A stretch of 64,000 bases of DNA from Jatrophihabitans sp. (GTDB lineage: Bacteria > Actinomycetota > Actinomycetes > Mycobacteriales > Jatrophihabitantaceae). The DNA lies in NCBI GenBank assembly GCA_025927835.1, contig JAICKR010000002.1, forward strand, positions 1-64,000, written 5' to 3'. The translations under genes and the position numbers were made by a program. Within the stretch, counting starts at the first letter, position 1, and every line of letters starts with the position of its first letter. Shown one piece after another: positions 9,136 to 18,515 of the stretch. The notes beneath the pieces were generated by a model, which was given only the letters and a program-made list of their open reading frames with translations, had not been told where the DNA came from and did no database searches.

Positions 9136-9930
9136 GTGCTGCCCGAGTTCACCCTCAGCCGGCCGGCGGACATCGACGAGGTCTTGCGCGAGCTCAACGC
9201 CGACGTCGTGCCCTATGCCGGGGGCACCGAACTGCTGCTCGCCATGAAGATGGGGCTGCTCGTCCCGTCCGGACTGGTCGATCTCAAGCGGATCCCGGCG
9301 CTGCGCGAGATCTCCGCCTCCGAGTCCGCGATCGTGATCGGCGCCGGCGCGACCCACGACGAGGTCGCGCGGCACGAGCTCATTCAGGCCCATGCGCCGC
9401 TGCTCGTCCAGGTGGAGCAGAACGTCGGCAACGCGCGGGTCCGCAGCCAGGGCACGATCGGCGGCAACCTATGCTTCGCCGAACCGCGCTCCGATCTGCT
9501 GGCGCTGCTCGCCGCGTTCGACGCGACCGTGCTGCTGCGGTCGGTGCGCGGGGACCGGACCCTGGCGATGGCCGAGTTCGTGCTCGGCCCGTACTGGACC
9601 GACCGCGCGGAGGACGAACTGCTCGTCTCGGTCGCGATCCCGCGGCCGTGCCCGACCGGCGCGTACGTGAAGCTGCAGGTCACCGAGCGGCCGACTGTCG
9701 GGGTGGCCGCCGTCCGAACCGCAGCGGGGCGGTGCCGCGTCGTCGTCGGCTCGGTGACCGAGGTCCCGCTCGTCGTCGCCGGTGCGTCCTGGGACGACAT
9801 CGATGCGGACGGAATCGTCGCGCAGGTCGAGCCGGTCTCCGACATCGCAGGCTCGGCCGAGTACAAGAAGCACATCACCGGCGTCTACGTGCGGCGTGCC
9901 GTCGCCCTGGCCCGCGACGGTGCCGTATGA
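9136..9930 (+). CDS. FAD-binding (medium) subunit of xanthine dehydrogenase/CoxM family
   Basis: AGGTELL and TIGGNLCFAEPRSDLLALLAAFDA FAD_binding_5 motifs. Confidence 0.9.
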   Translation: MLPEFTLSRPADIDEVLRELNADVVPYAGGTELLLAMKMGLLVPSGLVDLKRIPALREISASESAIVIGAGATHDEVARHELIQAHAPLLVQVEQNVGNARVRSQGTIGGNLCFAEPRSDLLALLAAFDATVLLRSVRGDRTLAMAEFVLGPYWTDRAEDELLVSVAIPRPCPTGAYVKLQVTERPTVGVAAVRTAAGRCRVVVGSVTEVPLVVAGASWDDIDADGIVAQVEPVSDIAGSAEYKKHITGVYVRRAVALARDGAV

Positions 9931-10439
9931 GCAGCGCCACCGGCTCGGCAGCGGGGTCGACCAGCGAGATCGCGACCACCGTCAACGGCGCCGCGTACCG
10001 CGGCTCGGTGGCCAACCGCACCACCCTCGCGGCCTACCTGCGTGACGAGTTGGGCCTCAAGGGAACCAAGGTGAGCTGCGAGCTGCAGGTGTGCGGCGTG
10101 TGTTCGGTGCTGGTCGACGGCCGGCCGGTGAGCTCGTGCACCTATCTCGCGGCCGACATCGACGGCCGGACGGTCGAGACCGTCGAGGGGCTTGCGACCG
10201 GCGAGCGCATGCACGAGTTGCAACGCGCGTTCGTGCGTAACTTCGCGCTGCAGTGCGGCTTCTGCACGCCCGGCTTCCTGATGATGTCCAAGGCGCTGCT
10301 CGAGCGGAACCCGGACCCGACCGAGGACGAGATCCGCGAGTACCTGGACGGCAACATCTGCCGGTGCACCGGCTACCAGCCGATCATCGCCGCCGTGCTC
10401 GAAGCGGCCGCCGAACTGCGCGGAGTCGGCGTTGACTGA
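9927..10439 (+). CDS. (2Fe-2S) small subunit of xanthine dehydrogenase/CoxS family
   Basis: CELQVCGVCSVLVDGRPVSSC and CGFCTPG...GNICRCTGY double 2Fe-2S motifs; ATGA overlap with upstream gene. Confidence 0.93.
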   Translation: MSSATGSAAGSTSEIATTVNGAAYRGSVANRTTLAAYLRDELGLKGTKVSCELQVCGVCSVLVDGRPVSSCTYLAADIDGRTVETVEGLATGERMHELQRAFVRNFALQCGFCTPGFLMMSKALLERNPDPTEDEIREYLDGNICRCTGYQPIIAAVLEAAAELRGVGVD

Positions 10440-12732
10440 GCGCGAGCACGGCGTCGTCGGCCGCTCCGTCCAGCGCCGTGACCTGTTGGAGAAGGTCACC
10501 GGAGCCGCGGTGTATGCCGTCGACGTCGAGCCGTCCGGGACGCTGCACGCGAAGGTCGTGCGCTCCAGCTATGCGCACGCCCAGCTCGTCCGCATCGACG
10601 CCGAGGCGGCGCTCGCGATGCCGGGTGTGGTCGCGGTCGTGACGGCCGAGGACATCAAGGACCTGTTCCCCCGCTTCGGCCACATCGTCGCCGATCACTA
10701 CATCCTGGCCACCGGCAAGGTGCGCTACTACGGCGAGCCGGTCGCCCTCGTCGTCGCGGAGACCCTCGCCGCCGCGTCCGACGCGGCCGCGCAGGTCGAG
10801 GTGCACTACTCCGAACTGCCGGCGGTGATGTCGGCCGCCGATGCGCTGGCGCCGTCCGCCCCGCTCGTGCACGACGAGGCGTTCGTGGTGAGCCCGGACG
10901 AGTCGTTCACCGCGATGGCGGCGACGCCGACTGCGGACGAGGTGCTCGAGCGCGACAACGTCGCCCACGAGGTGACCCTCGGTTGGGGCGATGTCGACGC
11001 CGCGCTCGCCTCCGCGCATCTGGTGGTCAGCAACGAGGGCATGAAGTTCCCGATGCTCTACGCGTACGCCATGGAGCCGTACAACGCGGTCGCGACCTAC
11101 ACCGATCACCAGCTGGACGTGATCAGCACCGCGCAGCACCCGTTCATGGTGCGCACCGACCTTGCGCGGATCTTCGATCTGCCGCTGTCCCGGGTGCGCG
11201 TCCAGGTGCCCTATCTCGGCGGCGGCTACGGCTCGAAGTCCTACACGAAGGTCGAGCCGCTGGCCGCGGTGGGCTCGTGGGCCACCGGGCGCCCGGTCAA
11301 GCTCGTGCTCGACGTCGAAGAGGCGATCTACACGACGCGCGCCGACTCGGCCGAGGTGAACGTGCGCACCGCGTTCGACGCCGACGGCACGATCCTCGCC
11401 CGCGACATCGAGATGATCCTCGACTCGGGCGCGTACGCCGACAACAGCCCGCTCGTCGTGGCGAAGGCGGCGAACCGCAGCTTCGGCCCGTACCGCGTAC
11501 CCAACCTGCGCGTGCGCGGCCGCTCGGTCTACACCAACACCTCGCCGGCCTCGTCATACCGCGGCTTCGGCGCGCCGCAGGGTTCGTTCGCCGGCGAGAT
11601 CAACCTGGACAAGGCCGCCGACCTGCTGGGCATCGACAGTGCCGAGTTGCGCCGGCGCAACCTCGTCGGCCCGGGGGAGGAGATCCTGCCGGGAAAGCGC
11701 GGCCTCGACGCCGACCTGCGGGCCGACCTCGAGTTGCTCGTCGGTTCGCTGCGCCGCGACGCCAGCAACGCGCAGTCGTCCGGCATCGGCTACGCGCTCA
11801 CCGCCTCGGACGCCGGCGCGTTCCCGGTCTCGACCGCGCACGTCCGGCTGCAGACCGACGGCTCGGTGGTCGTCCTGAGCGGATCGACCGAGATGGGCCA
11901 GGGCAGCCGCTCCGCGTTGGCCCAGATCGCCGCGGAGGAACTCGGGGTCGAGCTCATCGCCGTCAGCGTGTCGCAGTCGGACACCGCGACCGTGGCCTAC
12001 GAACGGACCACCGGCGCAAGCCGGACGACGACGCTCACCGGGCTCGCGCTGCAACGCGCGTGTGCCGACGCCCGTGCCAAGGCGGCCGACATGGCGGCCG
12101 AGGTGTTCGGCTGGCCGGTCGAGACGATCCAACCGGCACCCGGGGGGGTCCTCGGGCCGGAGGAGAAGTTCGTCGGCTTCGGCGAGGTGATCATGCGCTG
12201 GTTCGGCGCTGCCGCCGGCGAGATCACCGGCGTCGGCCTCGTCCGGCGCGACGGCGCCACGCAGAAGATGCCGCCGTTCTGGGAGTGCGGGATCGTCGGC
12301 GTCGAGGTCTCCGTCGAGCCGGACACCGGTCAGGTCGACGTGCGTCAACTCGTGACGGTCGCCGACGTCGGCTTCGCCATCAACCCGCACGCGGTCGAGG
12401 GTCAGGATCTCGGCGCGGCGACGCAGGGGCTGGGCGCGGCGCTGTTCGAGGAGCTGGTCTACGAAGGACCGCAGCTCGTCAACCCGAACGTGGTCGACTA
12501 CCGGGTGCCGCGGATGCGTGATGTGCCGGCGAAGATCGACACGATCATCGTGGAGCGCCGCGACGGCATCGGGCCCTACGGTGCGAAGGGCGCCGGCGAG
12601 GGTGCGTTGAACCCGATGACGGCCGCGGTTGCCATCGCGGTCGGGCGCGCCACGGGCAAGTGGCCGACGCGGGTACCGCTCACTCCGGAGCGTGTCTGGC
12701 GGCTGCTCAACGACCTGCCCGACGATTCGTAA
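10432..12732 (+). CDS. molybdopterin-binding large subunit, xanthine dehydrogenase family
   Basis: SSYRGFGAPQ, YLGGGYGSKSY, GAKGAGEGALNPM motifs; overlaps the 2Fe-2S subunit gene. Confidence 0.92.
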   Translation: MTEREHGVVGRSVQRRDLLEKVTGAAVYAVDVEPSGTLHAKVVRSSYAHAQLVRIDAEAALAMPGVVAVVTAEDIKDLFPRFGHIVADHYILATGKVRYYGEPVALVVAETLAAASDAAAQVEVHYSELPAVMSAADALAPSAPLVHDEAFVVSPDESFTAMAATPTADEVLERDNVAHEVTLGWGDVDAALASAHLVVSNEGMKFPMLYAYAMEPYNAVATYTDHQLDVISTAQHPFMVRTDLARIFDLPLSRVRVQVPYLGGGYGSKSYTKVEPLAAVGSWATGRPVKLVLDVEEAIYTTRADSAEVNVRTAFDADGTILARDIEMILDSGAYADNSPLVVAKAANRSFGPYRVPNLRVRGRSVYTNTSPASSYRGFGAPQGSFAGEINLDKAADLLGIDSAELRRRNLVGPGEEILPGKRGLDADLRADLELLVGSLRRDASNAQSSGIGYALTASDAGAFPVSTAHVRLQTDGSVVVLSGSTEMGQGSRSALAQIAAEELGVELIAVSVSQSDTATVAYERTTGASRTTTLTGLALQRACADARAKAADMAAEVFGWPVETIQPAPGGVLGPEEKFVGFGEVIMRWFGAAAGEITGVGLVRRDGATQKMPPFWECGIVGVEVSVEPDTGQVDVRQLVTVADVGFAINPHAVEGQDLGAATQGLGAALFEELVYEGPQLVNPNVVDYRVPRMRDVPAKIDTIIVERRDGIGPYGAKGAGEGALNPMTAAVAIAVGRATGKWPTRVPLTPERVWRLLNDLPDDS

Positions 12733-12779
12733 CCTGGCAATGCGCGGCATCCCGGTGTCTTGCTGCGTGCAATGAATTT

Positions 12780-12792
12780 GGATACGGTATTC
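12780..12792. promoter_or_regulatory. candidate GntR-type operator, site D (GGATACGGTATTC)
   Basis: Fits the dyad consensus within TTTGGATACGGTATTCA; upstream of the 12814 operon. Confidence 0.6.
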
Positions 12793-12813
12793 ACTCAGAG
12801 CCGAGGGAGCGAT

Positions 12814-13836
12814 ATGAGCAAGATCGAGTTCGGCATTCGGGTGCCCAACTCCGGCCCCCTGTCCAGTGTCGACAACCTGGTCAGGACGGCGAAGAGTGCC
12901 GAAGCGCTCGGGTACGACACGGTGTGGGTGCACGACCACATCGTCTGGAGCTCGGAGATGCATCGGCACCACATCTCCTCCGGTTCCAAGGAGGCCATCA
13001 CCGACGATCAGACGGCCGACTTCTACGAATCGCTGTCGGTGCTCGCGTTCCTCGCCGCGCACACGGAGCGGGTCAAGCTCGGCGTGGCCTGCATCGTGAT
13101 GCCTACGCATAACCCGATCTATCTGGCCAAGCAGACCGCGACGATCGACCAGCTCACGAAGGGCCGGCTGCAGGTCGGCGTCGGGCTCGGTTCGCGCGCG
13201 ACCGAGGGCTCGAACGAGTTCGACGTCTTCCAGGTGCCCTTCAAGCGGCGCGCTTCGCTGACCGACGAGTACATCGACGTCATGAAGAAGATCTGGACCG
13301 AGCCGTTGGCCACCCACGAGGGCCGTACCATCCAGTTCAACGAGGCCGAGGTCTTCCCGAAGCCGGTGCAGCGCCCGCACCCGCCGATCTGGGTGGGCGG
13401 CTGGACGGACAAGGCCGCGGAGCGCACCGGCCGGATCGGAGACGGCTGGATCCCCGGCTGGCTCTCGCCCGAGGAGATGGTGCACGGCGTCGAGGTGCTG
13501 CGGCGTACGGCCGAAGAACACGACCGCGACCCGGACAAGATCCAGATCGGCGTCGAGAAGCTGACGGCCATCGCGAAGACCCAGGACGAGGCGTACCGGC
13601 GCGCGCTGCCCACCGTGGAGACGAGCAGCAAGACCTACGAGCGGGACGTGGACGACCTGGAGTTCGCCAAGCAGCGGCACATCTTCGGCTCGGTCGACGA
13701 TGTGCGCGAGCGGGTGCAGGCGTTCGTGAACTCCGGCGTCACGCACTTCGAGCTCAAACTGATGTACGGCTCCATCGACGAGATGGACGAGCAGATGCAG
13801 CTCTGGGCCGAGACGATCATGCCGGAATTCCGCTGA
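12814..13836 (+). CDS. LLM class flavin-dependent oxidoreductase
   Basis: MSKIEFGIRVPNSGPL...AEALGYDTVWVHDHIVW; TIM-barrel luciferase-like family. Confidence 0.88.
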   Translation: MSKIEFGIRVPNSGPLSSVDNLVRTAKSAEALGYDTVWVHDHIVWSSEMHRHHISSGSKEAITDDQTADFYESLSVLAFLAAHTERVKLGVACIVMPTHNPIYLAKQTATIDQLTKGRLQVGVGLGSRATEGSNEFDVFQVPFKRRASLTDEYIDVMKKIWTEPLATHEGRTIQFNEAEVFPKPVQRPHPPIWVGGWTDKAAERTGRIGDGWIPGWLSPEEMVHGVEVLRRTAEEHDRDPDKIQIGVEKLTAIAKTQDEAYRRALPTVETSSKTYERDVDDLEFAKQRHIFGSVDDVRERVQAFVNSGVTHFELKLMYGSIDEMDEQMQLWAETIMPEFR

Positions 13837-13865
13837 GTCCGCGACGACACGAAGGATCCGCTGCC

Positions 13866-15476
13866 TTGGCGCACGACCACCACGACCATCATCATCATCA
13901 CCACGATGACGACGATGACGACTTCGTGTACATCACCGACGACGGTGTCGAGGAAACCTTCGAGCCCGACCCCGACGAGCCACCGGTCGACCAGGTTCGG
14001 CTGACCACGGTCGGCATCGATATCGGCTCGGCCACCGCGCATTTCCTGCTGTCCCGCATCACGCTGCGCCGGCTCGGCCAGGCGATGATGAGCCGGTTCG
14101 AGGTCGTGAAGAAGGAAGAGCTCTACCGGTCGGGCATCGCGTTCACGCCCTACCGTTCGGCGACCGAGATCGACGCCGACGCCCTCTCCGCATTCTTCGA
14201 CGACCACTTCGCCAAATCCGGCGTGACCCACGAAGAGCTGGACACCGGCATCGTCATGCTCACCGGCGAGGCCGCGCGCAAGACGAATGCCCGGTCGATC
14301 GCCGCGTTGTTCGCCGGCTCGATGGGCAAGTTCGTCTGCACCTCGGCCGGGCACCTGCTCGAAGCGCGCATGGCGGCCAACGGCTCCGGCGCCGTTGCGC
14401 AGTCGCGCGAGCAGGGCAGCACCATCGTCAACGTCGACATGGGCGGCGGCACCACCAAGTTCACGCTGATCCGCGACGGCGAGCTCGTGGCATCGGCCGC
14501 GCTGAACGTTGGCGGCCGGCTCGTCGCGATCGAGGACGGTGTCGTCGCGCGGATCGACGACGCGGCCCGGCTCGCCGCCGCCCATGTCGGCATCGCCCTC
14601 ACGCTCGGCGAACCGCTCGCCGACGCGGACCGGCGCCTGCTGTGCGCCACGCTGGCCGACAGCGTCGTCGAGTACCTGACGAAGTCGGCCGCCGACTTCT
14701 CCGAGTTGACCAACCGGCTGCTGCTCACCGAGCCGATCGACGGGCTCATCGACGTCGCCGACGTCATCATGTCCGGTGGCGTCGCCGAGTACCTGGACAA
14801 TCCGGGGGAGGACGCGGCCGATCTCGGCCCGACGCTGGCCCAGGAGCTGTCCAGCCGGCTCGCGCACGCCGGTCGCCAGCTACAGGCTGCGTCCGAGCGC
14901 ATGCGGGCCACGGTCGTCGGGCTCTCGCAGTTCACCACGCAGCTGTCGGGGGACACCGTCTACATCTCCTCCGCACAGGCCACCCCGCAACGCAACCTGC
15001 CCGTCGTCCCGGTCAGTCTCAGCCATCTCGGCGAGGACCCGACGCCCGAACGGGTCACCGACGCGGTCCGCGACGGACTAGCCGCGTCCGGGCGCGAGGA
15101 CCTGCTCGACCCGGTTGCCGTGTCACTGGAGTGGGATGGGCGGCCCTACTACCGCACCTTGGTCGCGATTGCGCAGGGGATCGTGACCGCGGCGAAGACG
15201 GTGCTACCCGAGGGCCCGATCGTCGTCACCCTGACCCAGGACTGCGCACGGTCACTCGGCACCGCGCTGGCCGAGGTGGTCGGCGGCGAACGCGAGGTCG
15301 TCTGCGTGGACGGCCTGCACCTGTCGGAGAACGACTTCATCGACGTCGGCGACGCGATCCAGAACGGCCGCGTGGTGCCGGTGGTGGTCAAGACCCTGGT
15401 CTTCCCCGAGACGAGGGCGGAAACGGTGGCCGGGCAGACCGGCCGGTTCGTCGAAGTAGGCGGCCAGTTGCTGTGA
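13866..15476 (+). CDS. EutA-family protein (ethanolamine ammonia-lyase reactivating factor-like, actin-like ATPase fold)
   Basis: VGIDIGSATAHFLLSRITLRRL...GIAFTPY; VDMGGGTTKFTLI; natural His/Asp-rich N terminus HDHHDHHHHHHDDDDDD. Confidence 0.82.
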   Translation: MAHDHHDHHHHHHDDDDDDFVYITDDGVEETFEPDPDEPPVDQVRLTTVGIDIGSATAHFLLSRITLRRLGQAMMSRFEVVKKEELYRSGIAFTPYRSATEIDADALSAFFDDHFAKSGVTHEELDTGIVMLTGEAARKTNARSIAALFAGSMGKFVCTSAGHLLEARMAANGSGAVAQSREQGSTIVNVDMGGGTTKFTLIRDGELVASAALNVGGRLVAIEDGVVARIDDAARLAAAHVGIALTLGEPLADADRRLLCATLADSVVEYLTKSAADFSELTNRLLLTEPIDGLIDVADVIMSGGVAEYLDNPGEDAADLGPTLAQELSSRLAHAGRQLQAASERMRATVVGLSQFTTQLSGDTVYISSAQATPQRNLPVVPVSLSHLGEDPTPERVTDAVRDGLAASGREDLLDPVAVSLEWDGRPYYRTLVAIAQGIVTAAKTVLPEGPIVVTLTQDCARSLGTALAEVVGGEREVVCVDGLHLSENDFIDVGDAIQNGRVVPVVVKTLVFPETRAETVAGQTGRFVEVGGQLL

Positions 15477-15504
15477 CATTCGAACTCTGGAGGAATGAAG
15501 CCCG

Positions 15505-16611
15505 ATGACCCAACCGGAACGCAAGACCGAGATCGAGTTCAAGACGCACTCGTACGTGCTCTACATGCAGGACAAGTACGACGCGTACCGCAAGTGGCTC
15601 GAGCAGGAAAACCTGCCGGCCTACGACGGGAAGTTCATCCCGAACGTCCGCACGCTCGAACTGGGCGATTGGCCGCGCCGCAAGGCCCGTGGTGCGTTCC
15701 TCGAGTTCCGCGACCAGAACGTGTCCGAGTGCTATGTCACCGAGATCGCGGCAGGCGAGAGCCTTCCCCCGCAGCGGCAGATGTACGAGGAGATCGTCGT
15801 CGTCGCCGACGGCCAGGGCGCGACCACGCTCTGGTGGGACGAGAACAGCCCGCGGCACACCATCGAATGGCATCGCGGCAGCCTGTTCGCGATCCCGCTC
15901 AACTGCAACTACGAGCACATCAACACGAGCGGAAGCCAGCCGGCCCGGCTGCTGTCGCTCACCGACGCGCCGGTCACCTGGGACCTGTACCGCGACCCGG
16001 GATTCATCTTCAACAGCAACTACCAGTTCCGGGACCGCTTCGACCCGGACATCTCCGACTTCTACAAGCGGCCCGGTAAGTACCTCACCGAGTACTACGG
16101 CGGCATCCTCGACACCGCGTTCGTGTCCGACCTGCGCGAGGTGAAGCTCGTGCCGCGGTCCAAGCGCGGGGCCGGCACGATGAACATGTACATCCACCTC
16201 GCGGGCAGCACGATGTTCGCGCACATCTCCGAGTTCCCGGTCGGCACGTACAAGAAGGCGCACCGGCACGGTGTCGGCGCACATGTCTACACGCTCGACT
16301 CGACCGGCTACACGATGATGTGGAAGGACGGCGAGGAGCCGCAGCGCTACGACTGGCAGGAAGGCACCGTCGTCTCGCCGCCGGCCGGCTACTGGCACCA
16401 GCACTACAACACCGGCCCGATCCCGGCCAAGTTCGTCGCGCTGCACGCTTCGGTCGCGCTCGGCGGCGACGCGGCCAAGGACGGCAAGGGTCTCGAGCAG
16501 ATCGACTACGCCTACGAGGACTCGGCGATGCGCGAGATGTACATCGAGGAGTGCCGCAAGAACGGCGTCGAGGTGCGGATGAAGGAAGTCAGCAGCACCG
16601 ATCACTCGTAG
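15505..16611 (+). CDS. two-domain cupin protein
   Basis: Two cupin-like halves; second contains HRHGVGAHVYTLDSTG and PAGYWHQHYNTG metal-site candidates. Confidence 0.75.
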   Translation: MTQPERKTEIEFKTHSYVLYMQDKYDAYRKWLEQENLPAYDGKFIPNVRTLELGDWPRRKARGAFLEFRDQNVSECYVTEIAAGESLPPQRQMYEEIVVVADGQGATTLWWDENSPRHTIEWHRGSLFAIPLNCNYEHINTSGSQPARLLSLTDAPVTWDLYRDPGFIFNSNYQFRDRFDPDISDFYKRPGKYLTEYYGGILDTAFVSDLREVKLVPRSKRGAGTMNMYIHLAGSTMFAHISEFPVGTYKKAHRHGVGAHVYTLDSTGYTMMWKDGEEPQRYDWQEGTVVSPPAGYWHQHYNTGPIPAKFVALHASVALGGDAAKDGKGLEQIDYAYEDSAMREMYIEECRKNGVEVRMKEVSSTDHS

Positions 16612-16655
16612 GCACCGCCTGGTGTGTCTACGCCGGGCACGAAAGGGGGCGCGCG

Positions 16656-17021
16656 TTGACCGACGTATTCGTCGCGCGCGCCGAGGAGTTCGACGGCGAC
16701 GCCCGGCTCGCCGTCGAACACGGCCCGATCCAGATTCTGGTGTTCCGGCACGCGGGCCGCTTCTACGCGTTCGAGAACCGGTGCGCCCACAGCGGCGGAC
16801 CGGTCGCCGAGGGCACGGTGCTCGGTCGGGTGGAGGCGGTCCTCGGGCCGGACATGACCTGCCTCGGCGAGCGGTTCTCGACCGACGAACTGCATCTCGT
16901 GTGCCCCTGGCACGGCTGGGAGTACGACCTCGAGACCGGGGAGTACGCCGGGGACCGATCGGTCCGGATCAACCGGTTCGATGTCGTCGAGCGGGACGGA
17001 GCGGTCTATGTCCGCGCATGA
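16656..17021 (+). CDS. Rieske (2Fe-2S) ferredoxin-like protein
   Basis: CAHSGGP ... CPWHGWEYDLETG; TTG start inferred. Confidence 0.85.
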   Translation: MTDVFVARAEEFDGDARLAVEHGPIQILVFRHAGRFYAFENRCAHSGGPVAEGTVLGRVEAVLGPDMTCLGERFSTDELHLVCPWHGWEYDLETGEYAGDRSVRINRFDVVERDGAVYVRA

Positions 17022-17322
17022 GCTGAGATCCGCCGAGGCGGTCGAGTTGGCGGACGCCATGTCCGCGCTCACCGGATGCGTCGATGCCGCACTCGTCGCA
17101 GGCGGCGTCGCCGCGATACCCGCGCCGGTGGTGCAGCAGATGTTCGCCCTCGCGGTGAAGCTCTACGCGGCCCAGCGGGCGGGCGGCCTCGATTTCCCGC
17201 CCGTGCCCGAGGGGGAGAGCGTCAACGCGACCGAGGTGTCCGTGGCGACGACCGCCCTGCTGGCCGCGGCGAACCTGGACCTCTTCGAACTCAGCCTGTG
17301 GCGGCACTGGGGCCGGCCGTGA
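17008..17322 (+). CDS. small hypothetical protein
   Basis: About 104 aa ORF overlapping both neighbours in operon style; no recognised family. Confidence 0.6.
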   Translation: MSAHELRSAEAVELADAMSALTGCVDAALVAGGVAAIPAPVVQQMFALAVKLYAAQRAGGLDFPPVPEGESVNATEVSVATTALLAAANLDLFELSLWRHWGRP

Positions 17323-18515
17323 CGCAGTCCGACCTGGTCCGCGAGGCCATCAGCGGCACCCGGCCCGGCTTCGACAGCCGGCAGCACCTCGCCAACGCCC
17401 GCAAGCAGGCGGTCGAGCGCAACTACGCCGACATCCTCATCGTCGACGCCGACGCGCACCACTACGAGAACGACTCGCTCGGCGAGATCGCGAAGTACAT
17501 CGAGGATCCGGTCATCCGGCACCGCGCACAGGGCACCGACAAGTACGGCAAGGCGCAGTCGCTGTCGATGGAGTACAACCAGAACCAGTCGGTGGCCGGC
17601 CGGATCGTGCGCTACCCGAAGCGCCGCCAGGAGGTCGGTGACCCCGGCGTACCGCGGGACGTCTCGATCGTGCGTCGCCAGATGGAGAGCATCGGGATCG
17701 ACTACCAGGTGCAGTTCCCGACACCGATGCTGCATCTCGGGATGCACCCCGACCCGCAGATCGAGACGGCGCTGAGCTGGGCGTACACCCGGTGGCTCAC
17801 CGAGGAGATCCTGCCGCACGACGACCGCATCATGACGCTGGTCTACCTGCCGTTCACCGACCCGGACGCCAGCCTGCGGGCGGTCGAGACGTTCGGGTCA
17901 CGGCCCGGCGTCGTCGGCTTCATGGTGACCGGCGCGCGTTACAAGGCCGTGCACGACAACGCCTACATGAAGGTCTACCGCGCCATCGAGGAGCGCGACC
18001 TGCCGATCGCGTTCCACGCGAGTTCCTACCCGCACGAGCGGATGTTCGAGGGGATGAACAAGTTCCTCTCGGCGCACGCACTCGGCTTCACGTTCTACAA
18101 CATGGTGCATCTGACGAACTGCGTGATCAACGGCCTGCCGGAGCGCTTCCCCAGCCTGAAGTGGATCTGGATGGAGAGCGGGCTCGCCTGGATCCCGTTC
18201 ATGATGCAGCGGCTCGACAACGAGTACTCGATGCGCACGTCCGAGGCGCCGCTGCTGAAGATGAAGCCGAGCGAGTACATGCGCCGCAACTTCTACTACA
18301 CGACGCAGCCCATCGAGGACGGCAACCTCGAGGCGCTCGAGCTGACGATGCGGATGGTCAACGCCGAGTCGCAGCTGCTGTTCGCGTCCGACTATCCGCA
18401 CTGGGACTTCAACCTGCCGAGCACGATCTACGACCTGCCGTTCCTGTCGATGGACGCGAAGCGCAATATCCTCGGTGAGAACGCACGCCGGATCTTCCAT
18501 CTGGAGACCACGTGA
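17319..18515 (+). CDS. amidohydrolase family protein (amidohydrolase_2)
   Basis: IVDADAHHYEND...; AFHASSY; LFASDYPHWDF; GTGA overlap with upstream ORF. Confidence 0.87.
   Translation: MTQSDLVREAISGTRPGFDSRQHLANARKQAVERNYADILIVDADAHHYENDSLGEIAKYIEDPVIRHRAQGTDKYGKAQSLSMEYNQNQSVAGRIVRYPKRRQEVGDPGVPRDVSIVRRQMESIGIDYQVQFPTPMLHLGMHPDPQIETALSWAYTRWLTEEILPHDDRIMTLVYLPFTDPDASLRAVETFGSRPGVVGFMVTGARYKAVHDNAYMKVYRAIEERDLPIAFHASSYPHERMFEGMNKFLSAHALGFTFYNMVHLTNCVINGLPERFPSLKWIWMESGLAWIPFMMQRLDNEYSMRTSEAPLLKMKPSEYMRRNFYYTTQPIEDGNLEALELTMRMVNAESQLLFASDYPHWDFNLPSTIYDLPFLSMDAKRNILGENARRIFHLETT

Noticed and set aside
8673-12732. Annotation as aerobic CO dehydrogenase
   Set aside because: Active-site loop is YRGFGAPQ, not the CODH-specific AYRCSFR or AYRGAGR.
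11554-13746. 730-aa ORF on - strand
   Set aside because: Antisense to the Mo-hydroxylase and LLM genes; no domain-like sequence.
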